A DNA stretch of 64,000 nt from ZC4RG30 sp046047615 (GCA_046047615.1 JBJOHO010000006.1:1-64000); one strand, 5' to 3'. Numbered from the stretch's first letter, positions 8,484 to 17,095 are shown. The notes: a model not told the origin generated them from the sequence alone. Numbers and translations are program-made.

Positions 8484-8992
8484 AAGTACTGGATGGTGTT
8501 GCCGTCGCGCTGGCGCTGGCCAATGCCCACGAAGACATGGCGCATCAACCAGTCGTGCGGTCCCTTCTCGGTTTCGAACGAGGGCGCCGCGCGCAGGTAG
8601 AACTCGTCGAAAGGCACTTCAGGACCGCCGCGGAACATCCAGTCCTGGATGCGCTTGAGCGTGTCGGGCTGGCGGCCCCAGAGGAAGCCGCGGTTGTAGA
8701 GCAGGATCTTCGTGCCGTCGTTGGCCTCGAGCATGTAGCGGGCGTCGGTCTGCAGCACGTCATCCGGCCGGAACAGCGCCCAGTCGCCACCGCTGTGGGG
8801 CAGCACCTTGCCGTTGAGGTAGGGCCCGCGGACGATGCCTTCCTCGATGTAGACGAAGCCGCGCCCCGCCCCGCTGGGCATGGCGGCGATGGTGTCGTAC
8901 TTGGCGAACTTCAGCTTGATCTCGAAGCAGAACTCGAGCTTGGGCTGGCCGGGCATCGAACTGCCATGGAAGGGCGCAAGGCTGGGCTGCAT
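8471..8992 (-). CDS. DUF3237 family protein
   Basis: A 173-residue soluble protein matching the DUF3237 beta-barrel family. Typical stretches are AGRGFVYIEEGIVRGP, GGDWALFRPDDVLQTDARYM and a central strand with KILLYNRGFLWG. Members often sit among catabolic and oxidoreductase genes and their biochemical role is not established. Start choice: the ATG at 8992 is used; an internal ATG at 8956 would begin at MPGQPKLEF, closer to the usual family start. The gene is convergent with the Tat-exported PLP enzyme and stands alone in its direction. No signal peptide or membrane segment is seen. Confidence 0.8.
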   Translation of the reverse strand: MQPSLAPFHGSSMPGQPKLEFCFEIKLKFAKYDTIAAMPSGAGRGFVYIEEGIVRGPYLNGKVLPHSGGDWALFRPDDVLQTDARYMLEANDGTKILLYNRGFLWGRQPDTLKRIQDWMFRGGPEVPFDEFYLRAAPSFETEKGPHDWLMRHVFVGIGQRQRDGNTIQYFALL

Positions 8993-9069
8993 GCAGAAAC
9001 CCCGTGTCTGTGTGTGCCGCCAGTGTAGCCCCTGACGCTGTTAGGGGGGAACCGGCTGCGCGCCAGCGC

Positions 9070-9975
9070 CTAGTGGGCTGGTGCGACCTTGGGGATCAGC
9101 ACCACATGCCCCCCCGGCAGGTCCCGCTCGAGGTCGCCCTGGATGGCAGCCAGATGCTCGTCGACCTCGCCCAAGGTCATGGCGGGTGGGAAGCCGAGCT
9201 CGATCTCCACCATGAGGTGGGCGCCTGCCTGCCGTGATCTCACGCGCCCCAGGCTTGCGTAGCGTTCGAAGTGCGTGGCCAGCGCGCGGTTGATGAGCAT
9301 CTGCAGCTCGTCGGACAAGGTCTTGTCGAGCAGGTCGGGCAGGGCGCGCCGCACGATGCCGTAGGCGAGCCAGGCCATGAACAAGGCCAGCAACGCCGAA
9401 CTGATGCTGTCGGCCCAATAGCTGGCCACCGGCCCGAAGGCCAGTGCCGTACCCAGACCCAGCAGCACCGCGATCGACACCGCGCAGTGCGCGATGCGTC
9501 CCCGGTGCTCGGCGATGAAGACCGGTGACACCACGCCCCGGGCCTTGTGCGCCAGCCAGCCCAGCAGCATGAGGTCGACCACCAGGTCGAGCACCAGCAC
9601 CGAGAACACCACCGGCAGGCCTTCCTGCGGCAGCGCATGCGCCCCGTGGGAAAGCCGCTGATAGACCTCGATGCCGATGTAGACCGCGCCGCCGGCCACG
9701 GCAATCGCGGTGAGCAGGCTGAGGGCCTGCTCCACCTTGCCGGTGCCGAAGTCGTAGTCGGCCAGATGGCCGCGGTTGATCCGCCGCAGCATCACCACGG
9801 CGACCACCGTGAGCCCAAGCGTCAGCCCGCTCTTGACGCATTCCGCGATGATGGTCAGCAGCCCCGACTGCGTCGCCGCGTAGCCGTAGCCGATCCAGAT
9901 GACAAAATCCAGCCACAGGCCCGTGAGCAGGATGCGTTCCTGGGTCAGTTCGTCCGCGGTGGGTTGGCGACGCAT
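9070..9975 (-). CDS. Cation diffusion facilitator family transporter (divergent)
   Basis: A 301-residue inner-membrane protein with about six hydrophobic segments and a C-terminal cytoplasmic domain (VRSRQAGAHLMVEIELGFPP), the CDF architecture. The signature after TM2 (DYDFGTGKVEQ) corresponds to the family HxFGxGRxE motif. In TM2 the usual D/HxxxD metal ligands appear as AECVKSG and in TM5 as ADSISSA, so the transport site looks non-standard and the metal cannot be predicted. CDF proteins export Zn, Fe, Mn or Co by proton antiport. The start at 9975 follows the aldehyde dehydrogenase stop by 19 bases; the frame extends upstream only as a shadow of that gene. Co-transcription with the dehydrogenase is likely. 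Confidence 0.85.
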   Translation of the reverse strand: MRRQPTADELTQERILLTGLWLDFVIWIGYGYAATQSGLLTIIAECVKSGLTLGLTVVAVVMLRRINRGHLADYDFGTGKVEQALSLLTAIAVAGGAVYIGIEVYQRLSHGAHALPQEGLPVVFSVLVLDLVVDLMLLGWLAHKARGVVSPVFIAEHRGRIAHCAVSIAVLLGLGTALAFGPVASYWADSISSALLALFMAWLAYGIVRRALPDLLDKTLSDELQMLINRALATHFERYASLGRVRSRQAGAHLMVEIELGFPPAMTLGEVDEHLAAIQGDLERDLPGGHVVLIPKVAPAH

Positions 9976-9994
9976 GGGACTGCCGGGCGTTGTG

Positions 9995-11452
9995 TCAGAT
10001 CGGGTAGTGGCGGTGTTCGGTCGCGATGCTGATCCACCGCAGATCCGTGAACTCTGCCACGCCCGCCGCGCCACCGAAACGGCCCACGCCGGAGGCCTTG
10101 GTGCCGCCGAACGGCATGTTGGCCTCGTCCTGAACCGTCGGGCTGTTGATGTGGCAGATGCCGGAGTCGATGCGGCGGGCCACGTTCAGCGCGGTGGTGA
10201 TGTTCTGGCTGAACACGGCGGCCGACAGACCGTATTCGCAATCATTGGCCAGCTCGACGGCGTGCTCGGTGTCGCGGGCGCGCAGCACGCCGACCACCGG
10301 TCCAAAGCTCTCCTCGCCGTAGATGCGCATGCCCTTGGCCACGCCGCTGACGACGGTGGGCTCGAAGAAGGCGCCACCGCTGCCGGTGCCGCCGCAGGCC
10401 ACGGTCGCCCCCTTGGCCACGGCATCGGCGATCAGCTCCTTCACGTGGTCGACCGTCTTGGCGTCGACGCAGGCGCCGATGGGGAACTGGCCACCCTGCG
10501 CAGGATCGCCCACCTTGAGGCTGCGGGCCTTGGCGACGAACTTTGCCAGGAAGGCATCGTAGACCTTGTCGGCGACGATGATGCGCTCGGTGGACATGCA
10601 GATCTGGCCCTGGTGCATGAAGGCGCCGAAGGCCGCCGCGGCCACGGCTTCGTCGAGGTCCGCATCGTCGAGGACCAGCAACGGTGCCTTGCCGCCCAGT
10701 TCGAGCAGGCAGGGCTTGAGGTATTTGCCGGACAGCATGCCGACGATGCGGCCCACGCGGCTGGAGCCGGTGAAATTGACGCGGCGCACGGCGTCATGGG
10801 CGATCAGCGCCTCGACCACGGCCGGAGCATCGGCCGCCGAGTGGGTGATGAAGTTGACAGTGCCCGCCGGGAAACCCGCCTCGACGAAGGCGTCGACGAT
10901 GAGCCGGTGCACCATCGGCGAGAGTTCCGAGGCCTTCATCACGGTGGTGTTGCCGCAGGCCAGGGCCATGGCAATGGAGCGCACGCCGAGGATGACCGGT
11001 GCGTTCCACGGAGCCATGCCCACACACACGCCGGTGGGCACGCGCAGGCCCAGCGACAGGGTGTCGGTGTGGTCGGAGGGGATGGTCTCGCCGATGACCT
11101 GCGTGGTCATGGCGGCGGCTTCCTCGATGATGGTGGCGGCGAAGGCCGTGTTGAAGAAGCCCCAGCCGGCGATGGCGCCGGTCTCCTCGATGCACAGGCG
11201 GGAGAACTCCGGCGCCTTGGCGCGCAGCTTGGCGGCAGCGGCATTGAGCAGCTCGCGGCGCTTGAGGGGCGAGGTCCTGGCCCAGGCCGGGAAGGCCGCC
11301 TGGGCGGCGGCGATGGCCGCGTTGACGTCATCGACGCCGGCGGCTGCGGCCACGCTGACCACCTGGCCGGTGATGGGGCTCTTGCGCTCGAAACGGGCGC
11401 CACCGCGGGCGTCGACGTCCTGTCCGTTGATCAGCAGTTTGACTTGGTTCAT
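9995..11452 (-). CDS. NAD(P)-dependent aldehyde dehydrogenase (salicylaldehyde/vanillin dehydrogenase-like)
   Basis: A 485-residue ALDH superfamily enzyme oxidising an aldehyde to a carboxylic acid. Conserved features are the active-site entrance APWNAPVIL, the NAD-fold FTGSSRVG, the general-base Glu in LLELGGKAPL, the nucleophilic Cys in HQGQICMSTERI, and the C-terminal EESFGPVVGV and PFGGTKASG. The overall pattern (Trp-Asn-Ala-Pro, HQGQICMST) resembles aromatic aldehyde dehydrogenases acting on salicylaldehyde, vanillin or benzaldehyde, but the substrate is an inference. The gene is followed 19 bases later by a CDF transporter and is divergent from the LpxL-like acyltransferase 143 bp away. 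Confidence 0.92.
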   Translation of the reverse strand: MNQVKLLINGQDVDARGGARFERKSPITGQVVSVAAAAGVDDVNAAIAAAQAAFPAWARTSPLKRRELLNAAAAKLRAKAPEFSRLCIEETGAIAGWGFFNTAFAATIIEEAAAMTTQVIGETIPSDHTDTLSLGLRVPTGVCVGMAPWNAPVILGVRSIAMALACGNTTVMKASELSPMVHRLIVDAFVEAGFPAGTVNFITHSAADAPAVVEALIAHDAVRRVNFTGSSRVGRIVGMLSGKYLKPCLLELGGKAPLLVLDDADLDEAVAAAAFGAFMHQGQICMSTERIIVADKVYDAFLAKFVAKARSLKVGDPAQGGQFPIGACVDAKTVDHVKELIADAVAKGATVACGGTGSGGAFFEPTVVSGVAKGMRIYGEESFGPVVGVLRARDTEHAVELANDCEYGLSAAVFSQNITTALNVARRIDSGICHINSPTVQDEANMPFGGTKASGVGRFGGAAGVAEFTDLRWISIATEHRHYPI

Positions 11453-11595
11453 GAGGTGCCACCGTGGCTGCGTTGTTGTTGGATCCGGGCGGCCCGGGGT
11501 CCCCCCACGGGCAGCGGCTGGCGGAGGATAGCACCGGCCCGCGGCACCGGACTGTGCCGGGAGCGAACCTTGGCAGATTGTGGGAACATCCCGCC

Positions 11596-12474
11596 GTGCA
11601 ACAGAACCCCGACCTGCGGCCCTGGTGGCTGCGCGCCCTGGCCGCGCTGCCCCTGCCGGTGCTCTACGCGACGACGACCGGCCTGATGTTCATCGTCTAC
11701 CGCGTGCTGCGCCACCGCGTCGCGCGGGTGGCTGCGCAGATCGCCGCCTGTTTCCCGGATCGCCGCCCTGCCGAAGTCAGGGCCATGGTGACGGCCCACT
11801 ACTACCAGGTGGCGGACATCATCGCCGAGGCCGTCAAGGCGGCGCACTGGACGCGCGAACAGATGGCGGAACGGGTGGAGATGGTGAACCTGGCGCTGCC
11901 GCAGGGTCTGCTTGCCGAAGGCAAGCCGGTGCTGCTGGTGGCCGCCCACCAGGCCAACTGGGAATGGGTGCTGCACGCGCTGGCGCTGCACCTCGGCCAC
12001 CCGCTGGACGTGGGCTACAAGCCGATCAAGGCGCCGTGGGCGCAGCGCATGATGTACGCGATCCGCACGCGTTTCGGCGCCCACCTGGTGCCGGCCAAGG
12101 AGTTGCTGGCCGACATGCTCAAGCGCCGTTCCATCGTGCGTGGCATTGCCATGCTTGGCGACCAGGAGCCGCTGCACGACAGCCAGAAGCACTGGACCAC
12201 GTTCCTGGGCCGCGAGACCGCCTTCTACATGGGCGCGGAGCAGATGAGCCGCGCCACCCGCTACGCCGGCGTGTTCGTCGCCATGCGGCGCAAGCGCCGC
12301 GGCTGGTACCAGATCGAGTTCTACCCGATCGCCGGCCACGGCGAACGCCTGGAGCCGGGCGAGTTCACCGAGCGCTACGCGCGTCATGTGGAGCGCGAGA
12401 TCCTGGCGGCGCCCCAGGACTGGACCTGGGGTCACAAGCGCTGGAAGCTGCGGCGCAACCTGTACGAGGCCTGA
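11596..12474 (+). CDS. LpxL/HtrB-type lipid acyltransferase
   Basis: A 292-residue member of the Kdo2-lipid A acyltransferase family (LpxL/LpxM/HtrB). It has an N-terminal membrane anchor (LAALPLPVLYATTTGLMFIVY), the catalytic HxxxxE motif in AAHQANWEW, a conserved GDQEPL segment and PLHDSQKHWTTFLGRET. The family transfers acyl groups from acyl-ACP to lipid A or to ornithine and amino lipids at the inner membrane. A GTG start at 11596 is preferred; earlier in-frame codons would add a poorly conserved leader. It is convergent with the acyl-ligase/ACP gene (stop-to-stop 21 bp). This invites the idea that it uses the ACP-bound acyl group made there, although lipid A biosynthesis is the default role. 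Confidence 0.88.
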   Translation: MQQNPDLRPWWLRALAALPLPVLYATTTGLMFIVYRVLRHRVARVAAQIAACFPDRRPAEVRAMVTAHYYQVADIIAEAVKAAHWTREQMAERVEMVNLALPQGLLAEGKPVLLVAAHQANWEWVLHALALHLGHPLDVGYKPIKAPWAQRMMYAIRTRFGAHLVPAKELLADMLKRRSIVRGIAMLGDQEPLHDSQKHWTTFLGRETAFYMGAEQMSRATRYAGVFVAMRRKRRGWYQIEFYPIAGHGERLEPGEFTERYARHVEREILAAPQDWTWGHKRWKLRRNLYEA

Positions 12475-12495
12475 GGGCCACGTCGCCGCGGTGCT

Positions 12496-14469
12496 TCAGC
12501 CCGAGCGCCCTTCCAGCTTCAGGTTGAGGAAGCGTGCCAGCTCGGCCACCGTCGGGTGGTCGAAGATCTCGGTGAGGTCCAGCAGGCCCGGGTAGTCCTT
12601 GTCGATCTGTTCGTGGATCTCGATCAGCTTGAGCGAGCTGGCGCCGATCTCGAACAGGTTGTCGCCTGCGGCCACCGGCTTGTTCACCAGCACTGCATTG
12701 CAGATCTGCAGCAGGCGCAACTCGATCACGTCGGCGGACTGCGAGGCCACGCCGGCCTGCGCGTTGCGCAGTGCGGCCAGCTCTGCCAGGTCCGCGGCGA
12801 ACTCCCCGTCGATGTACTGCTGTTCGAGCAGGTGGCGCTGGATCTTGCCGCTGGTGGTCTTGGGGACGCGTTTGATGGGCACCACGTCCGCGACCTCAAG
12901 GCCGGTGGCTTCGTTCACCAGCAGGGCGGCCTCGCTGGCGACCGGCAGGAACTCCGCCATGTCGCCACGGTGCAGCAGGAAGAGAACCAGCTGGTCGGTC
13001 TCCGCGCCCGGCGGACGCACGCCAGCGACCACCACCTTGCCCAGTTCCATGCCCCGGGCCCGCTGCGCGATCGACTCGAGGTCGTGCGGGTAGTAGTTCT
13101 GTCCGTTGACGAACAGGATCTCCTTGAAGCGTCCGGTGATGTAGGTCTCGCCATCGATCACCACGCCCAGGTCGCCGGTCTTCAGCCAGCCGTCGGCTGT
13201 GAAAGTCGCGGCGTTGACCTCCGGCTCCTCGAAGTAGCCGCGCGTGACGTTCTCGCCGCGGATGTGGAGGTGGCCGACGCAGCCCGGCGGCAGCGCCTGG
13301 TCGTCATCACCGGCGATGCGCAGCTCGCACAGGGGAATGGCCTTGCCGACGCTGACGAGGTTGAGGGTGTCGCGTCCTGCATGGGCCACGCGTTCGGCGG
13401 CGGTGCCGACGCTCAGCCGGTGACGGTCCAGTTGCACGGTGACCAACGGCCGTCCGACCGGCGGGAAAGCCACCGCCAGGGAGGCTTCGGCCAGGCCGTA
13501 GACCGGGAACATGGCGTTGCGGTCAAGGCCGACGCTGGCGAGCCGGGCGAGAAACTCCTCGCACAGCTCCACCGAGATGGGTTCGGCGCCATTGAACAGC
13601 AGGCGCACGCAGGAGAGGTCGAGGTTGCCGGGCGAGCGTTCGGCCAGCACCTTGAGGTAGTGGCGGTAGCCGAAGTTCGGCGAGCACAGGATGGTGGCGC
13701 GCACACGCGAGGCGATCGACAGCCAGGCCAGCGGCCGGCGCACGAACAGCTCGGTGGGCATCAGGTGCGTCTGCACCTGGTTGTAGAACATCACCAGGTG
13801 GAAGCCGATCAGGCCCATGTCATGGGTGAGCGGCATCCACGACAGGCTCACGTCCTGCGCGTTGAAGCCGGCGGCGCGGGTGGAACCCTCGGCGTTGGCG
13901 ATGAGGTTGCCATGCGTGAGCACCACGCCCTTGGGATCGCTGGTCGAGCCGGAGGAGAACTGGATGAACGCAGGATCGTCCGGCGACACGGCGACCGGCG
14001 TGGCCTTGCGGCTGATGTCGTGCAGGTCATCCACGAGGAAGGCACGCTGCTGCAGGGCCTCGAACGTGGCCAGCTCGGTGGCGTCGCCGCTCTGCCGCGC
14101 GAAGGCGCCAATGCGCTCGAGCGTCTTGCGGTCCGTGTAGATGTAGGGCTGGCCCAGCTTGCGCGCGATGCGCAGCAGCTTGTGGCGGTGCTCGTCGCTG
14201 ATGCCGATGGCCACCGGCACCGGCACGATGCCGCCCAGCACGCCGCCCCAGAAGGCATCGATGAACTGCTCGTTGTTGGCCAGCAGCAGGATCATCCGGT
14301 CGCCTTGACGGGCACCGAGCGCCTGCAGGTGGTGCAGGATGCCCAGGGCGCGCTGCTCCAGTTCGCCGTAGCTGACCGCGTGCGACTGGCTTTCGCCTTC
14401 GTGGTAGGTGATGTGGCGGTCGGCGCCGCGGTGCTGCGCCATCATCTCGATGAGGGTCGTGGGTTTCAT
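12496..14469 (-). CDS. Fatty-acyl-AMP ligase fused to an acyl carrier domain
   Basis: A 657-residue two-part protein. Residues about 1-560 form an adenylating enzyme of the FAAL/acyl-CoA synthetase class: P-loop FSSGSTSDPKGVVLTHGN, a FAAL-like SWMPLTHDMGLIG, VYGLAEASLAV, GWLKTGDLG and the A10 lysine in KTTSGKIQRH. Residues about 575-650 are a phosphopantetheine carrier domain with attachment site DNLFEIGASSLKLIEI. Such fusions activate a fatty or aryl acid as AMP ester and load it on their own ACP. The gene begins 3 bases after the stop of the upstream P450, so the two are translationally coupled. This suggests that the P450 acts on the ACP-bound acyl chain. No ketosynthase or NRPS modules are present. 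The acyl substrate is unknown. Confidence 0.9.
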   Translation of the reverse strand: MKPTTLIEMMAQHRGADRHITYHEGESQSHAVSYGELEQRALGILHHLQALGARQGDRMILLLANNEQFIDAFWGGVLGGIVPVPVAIGISDEHRHKLLRIARKLGQPYIYTDRKTLERIGAFARQSGDATELATFEALQQRAFLVDDLHDISRKATPVAVSPDDPAFIQFSSGSTSDPKGVVLTHGNLIANAEGSTRAAGFNAQDVSLSWMPLTHDMGLIGFHLVMFYNQVQTHLMPTELFVRRPLAWLSIASRVRATILCSPNFGYRHYLKVLAERSPGNLDLSCVRLLFNGAEPISVELCEEFLARLASVGLDRNAMFPVYGLAEASLAVAFPPVGRPLVTVQLDRHRLSVGTAAERVAHAGRDTLNLVSVGKAIPLCELRIAGDDDQALPPGCVGHLHIRGENVTRGYFEEPEVNAATFTADGWLKTGDLGVVIDGETYITGRFKEILFVNGQNYYPHDLESIAQRARGMELGKVVVAGVRPPGAETDQLVLFLLHRGDMAEFLPVASEAALLVNEATGLEVADVVPIKRVPKTTSGKIQRHLLEQQYIDGEFAADLAELAALRNAQAGVASQSADVIELRLLQICNAVLVNKPVAAGDNLFEIGASSLKLIEIHEQIDKDYPGLLDLTEIFDHPTVAELARFLNLKLEGRSG

Positions 14470-14472
14470 GGG

Positions 14473-15798
14473 TCAGGTCCGGTGGCGCCGCTCGAGCCGC
14501 ATCATGATGGGCTGGCGCGTGCGCAGGTTGATGAGGGCTTCGAAATCCGGCACGGCATCGGTCGTGCGGTGCAGGCGGAAGCGGCGCGCGGCCTTGTAGA
14601 GGTGCATCAGGCCTTCGTAGATCGACAGCGTCTCGCCGATGCAGTGGTGCGCACCGGCGGAGAAGGGAATGTAGGTCTGGCGCTTGCGGGTCTCGTCCCA
14701 GTCCTCGAAGCGTTCCGGCCGGAAGGCCTCGGCATCGTCCCAGAACGCCGGGTGCCGGTGCACGAAGTAGGGGCTGATGAACACATCCGTTCCGGGTGGC
14801 ACCGTGTAGCCGCCGAGCACGTCGGCCTCGAGGGTGCGCCGCGAGATGACCCACACCGGCGGATAGAGGCGCAGGGCCTCCTGCAGCACGTGGTTCGCGA
14901 AGTGCAGGGTTTCCATGGACGGCAGCGTGGGAACGGCTTCGTCCGCATGCGCGTCGACCTCCGCGTGCAGCCGTGCCTCGACGTCCGGGTGCCCGGCGAG
15001 CAGGTACCAGGTCCAGTTGAGCATGCTGGCCGTGGTTTCGTGGCCGGCGATGATCAGCGTGGTGATCTCGTCGACGATTTCCTTGTCGGTCATGCCTTCG
15101 CCGCTGTCCTTGTCGCGGGCCAGCAGCAGCATGGAAAGATAGTCCGGGTCATCGCCGGTGGGCGCGCTGCCGGCGGCGCGGCGGCGCGCGACGCAGCGGC
15201 CGATCAGGCTGGTGAGCTTGCGGAAGCGGTAGGCGAAGCGCAGGTCGCGCTCGCTCTCCTCGGTCAGCACCGTGAACGGGTTTTCACCGGCCTCGGCTGC
15301 CATGGTCTCGAGGTCGGCGCCGAAGATCATGCGCAGGATGATCTCGAGCGTCATCTCGCTCATGTCTGCCGTGACATTGACGGGTTCGCCAGCGTCGCAG
15401 CGCGACTCCCAGCGCGCCAGACAGCCTTCGTTGGCGCGGCTGATGATGCCCGCCAGCTGGCCCAGCACGCGGCGGTGGAAGCTGGGCTGCATCATGCGGC
15501 GCTGGCGCTTCCAGAACTCGCCCTCGCTCACTATGATGCCGTTGCCGAGCAACATCTTGATGCGGTCGAAACCCACGCCCTTGGCGTAGTTCCGGTGGTT
15601 CTGGATCAGGATGCGGCGCACGTCGTCCGGATGGTTGAACACCCAGGTGTGGGAGCCGCGACCGGGCGCCCAGATGCGGTACGCATCGCCCAGCTGCGCG
15701 TGGATCGCGCGCATGCGGTCGAGCGAATCGGCGGTGGAGCCGACATCAAACTGCTGGTCGGACTCCGGTGGCAGGTCCGTGGCGGCCGTTGCCGTCAT
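14473..15798 (-). CDS. Cytochrome P450 (CYP4/CYP102-like, fatty-acid hydroxylase type)
   Basis: A 441-residue P450 unlike the one at 2.4 kb. It has E-class features: I-helix IIAGHETTASM with the canonical Thr pair, ExxR in QEALRLYPP, the PERF-type motif EAFRPERFED, and the haem loop PFSAGAHHCIG with Cys ligand. This group contains fatty-acid hydroxylases such as CYP4 and CYP102 haem domains, which fits its coupling to an acyl-AMP ligase/ACP gene 3 bases downstream. No reductase domain is fused and no ferredoxin gene is adjacent. The protein has no membrane anchor and is probably cytoplasmic. It is divergent from the DUF374 acyltransferase, 69 bp away. Hydroxylation of an ACP-bound acyl chain is inference. 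Confidence 0.93.
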   Translation of the reverse strand: MTATAATDLPPESDQQFDVGSTADSLDRMRAIHAQLGDAYRIWAPGRGSHTWVFNHPDDVRRILIQNHRNYAKGVGFDRIKMLLGNGIIVSEGEFWKRQRRMMQPSFHRRVLGQLAGIISRANEGCLARWESRCDAGEPVNVTADMSEMTLEIILRMIFGADLETMAAEAGENPFTVLTEESERDLRFAYRFRKLTSLIGRCVARRRAAGSAPTGDDPDYLSMLLLARDKDSGEGMTDKEIVDEITTLIIAGHETTASMLNWTWYLLAGHPDVEARLHAEVDAHADEAVPTLPSMETLHFANHVLQEALRLYPPVWVISRRTLEADVLGGYTVPPGTDVFISPYFVHRHPAFWDDAEAFRPERFEDWDETRKRQTYIPFSAGAHHCIGETLSIYEGLMHLYKAARRFRLHRTTDAVPDFEALINLRTRQPIMMRLERRHRT

Positions 15799-15867
15799 GT
15801 GTGGAGAGCCCTCGAATGAACCGCGGAATGGTACCCGAAGCCTCGCCCTCCGGCATGAGGGTTAGCC

Positions 15868-16626
15868 GTGGTTGAGCCCCCGGCCGGCGTCGCCGCGCCC
15901 ACGCCGCCGCCCGCGGAGGATTTCCCGCGCCGGCGCCTGACCTGGAAACGCCGGCTGGCCTACCGGTTGGCCGCGCCGGTGCTGATGGGCGTGCTGCGCT
16001 TCTGGTGGTCGACCTGCCGCATTGTCAGGGTCGAGGGACAGGAACACCTTGAGGCTGCCCTGGCCCAGGCGCCATCGCTGCTGCCCTGCTACTGGCACCA
16101 GCATGAGCTGTTCTGCGGCCGCTACCTGCTGCAGCAGCGCCACCTGGGCTTGAAGCTGGGCTTCCTGATCAGCCCGTCGGTCGACGGCGAGCTGCCGTCG
16201 ATGCTTGCGCGCCGGCTGGGTGCCGAAGTCATCCGCGGCAGCTCCACGCGCACCGGTGCGCGCGCGCTGCGCGACTACTACACGTTGCTCGTCAAGGACC
16301 GGGTGTCGCCGGTGATCACGCCGGACGGTCCCCAGGGGCCGCGGTTCAAGTTCAAGTCCGGCGCGCTGGTGCTGGCGCAGATCTCCGGCCGTCCCATCCT
16401 GCCCATGGCCTATTGGGCCTCGCGTGCCTGGCTGTTCAACTGGGACCGCTTCGTGATCCCCATGCCCTTCGCGCGCATCGCGATCGCCATCGGGCCGCCC
16501 GTGCATGTCGGCAAGTCCGTGCCCTTGCAGGACGAGGCCACGACGTCCCGGCTGCTCACCTCCATGGAGCAGGAACTGCACCGCCTGGCCCGGCAGGCGC
16601 GCGCTGCGCTGTTCCCTGCGCCGTGA
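15868..16626 (+). CDS. DUF374 lysophospholipid acyltransferase-family protein
   Basis: A 252-residue protein of the DUF374/LPLAT group, which adds or moves acyl chains on membrane lipids. The N-terminus has one hydrophobic stretch (RLAAPVLMGVLRFWW). The acyltransferase core shows CYWHQHELFCGRYL (HxxxxF-like), ISPSVDGELPSMLARRLGAEVIRGSSTR and ITPDGPQGPRFKFKSGA. Start: GTG at 15868. Its stop overlaps the GTG start of the GtrA-like gene (GTGA), so the pair is an operon. Divergent from P450 #2; together with the acyl-ligase/ACP gene and LpxL homologue it forms a lipid-oriented neighbourhood. The specific acceptor cannot be read from the sequence. Confidence 0.85.
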   Translation: MVEPPAGVAAPTPPPAEDFPRRRLTWKRRLAYRLAAPVLMGVLRFWWSTCRIVRVEGQEHLEAALAQAPSLLPCYWHQHELFCGRYLLQQRHLGLKLGFLISPSVDGELPSMLARRLGAEVIRGSSTRTGARALRDYYTLLVKDRVSPVITPDGPQGPRFKFKSGALVLAQISGRPILPMAYWASRAWLFNWDRFVIPMPFARIAIAIGPPVHVGKSVPLQDEATTSRLLTSMEQELHRLARQARAALFPAP

Positions 16627-17015
16627 GCGGACCTGGGGGGGACTGGCGGCGGCTGGGCCGCTTCCTGTCCGTGGGGGCGCTGGCCACCGCGAGCCATTAC
16701 CTGCTGCTGTCCGCGCTGGTTGCGCTCGTCGGCCTCGACGCCGTTCCTGCGGCGGCGGCCGGCTACGTGCTGGGCGCAGTGGTGAACTACCTCGCCAATC
16801 GCCGCTACACCTTCAGCAGCCAGCGCGCACACGCTACGGCCGTGCCGCGCTTCATCGCCGTCTGGCTGCTCGGCCTGCTCGCTACCGTTCTGCTCATGGC
16901 GCTCTGGACGCGGCAGCTGGGCTGGCACTGGTTGCCGGCGCAGGCACTGACCACGGTGCTGGTGCTGGCGCTGAATTACCTCGGACACTCACGCTACGTG
17001 TTTGCTGGCGGCTGA
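16623..17015 (+). CDS. GtrA-like four-helix membrane protein
   Basis: A 130-residue inner-membrane protein with four hydrophobic segments and the GtrA family pattern (GRFLSVGALATASHYLLL near the N-terminus, YVLGAVVNYLANRRYTF in the middle, ALNYLGHSRYVF at the C-terminus). GtrA proteins are thought to flip lipid-linked sugars such as bactoprenol-glucose, or to assist glycosyltransferases. No glycosyltransferase is adjacent; instead it is coupled to a DUF374 acyltransferase by a 4-base overlap, so a lipid-linked role of another kind is possible. The GTG start at 16623 gives the correct family length; the frame upstream is a shadow of the acyltransferase gene. Confidence 0.85.
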   Translation: MSGPGGDWRRLGRFLSVGALATASHYLLLSALVALVGLDAVPAAAAGYVLGAVVNYLANRRYTFSSQRAHATAVPRFIAVWLLGLLATVLLMALWTRQLGWHWLPAQALTTVLVLALNYLGHSRYVFAGG

Positions 17016-17048
17016 CACCGGCTGTCGGTGAGTGCCGCCGCAAACTGT

Positions 17049-17063
17049 GACCGGCTTCCGGTC
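17049..17063. other. Small GC hairpin after the GtrA-like gene
   Basis: GACCGG-CTT-CCGGTC is a perfect 6-bp stem with a 3-base loop, 34 bases past the GtrA stop and 33 bases before the GGDEF/EAL gene. It could act as a transcription or RNA-stability element. No T-tract follows, so it is not a convincing terminator. Confidence 0.25.
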
Positions 17064-17095
17064 GCGGCGGGAGGTGACGGCTACCTTCCCGTGAG

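Noticed and set aside
12556..15819. A 1,087-codon open frame on the plus strand, antisense to the ligase-ACP and P450 genes
   Set aside because: Its protein is rich in His, Arg, Gly and Ala with no recognisable domain, and it mirrors two well-supported genes. Long antisense frames are expected in such GC-rich DNA.
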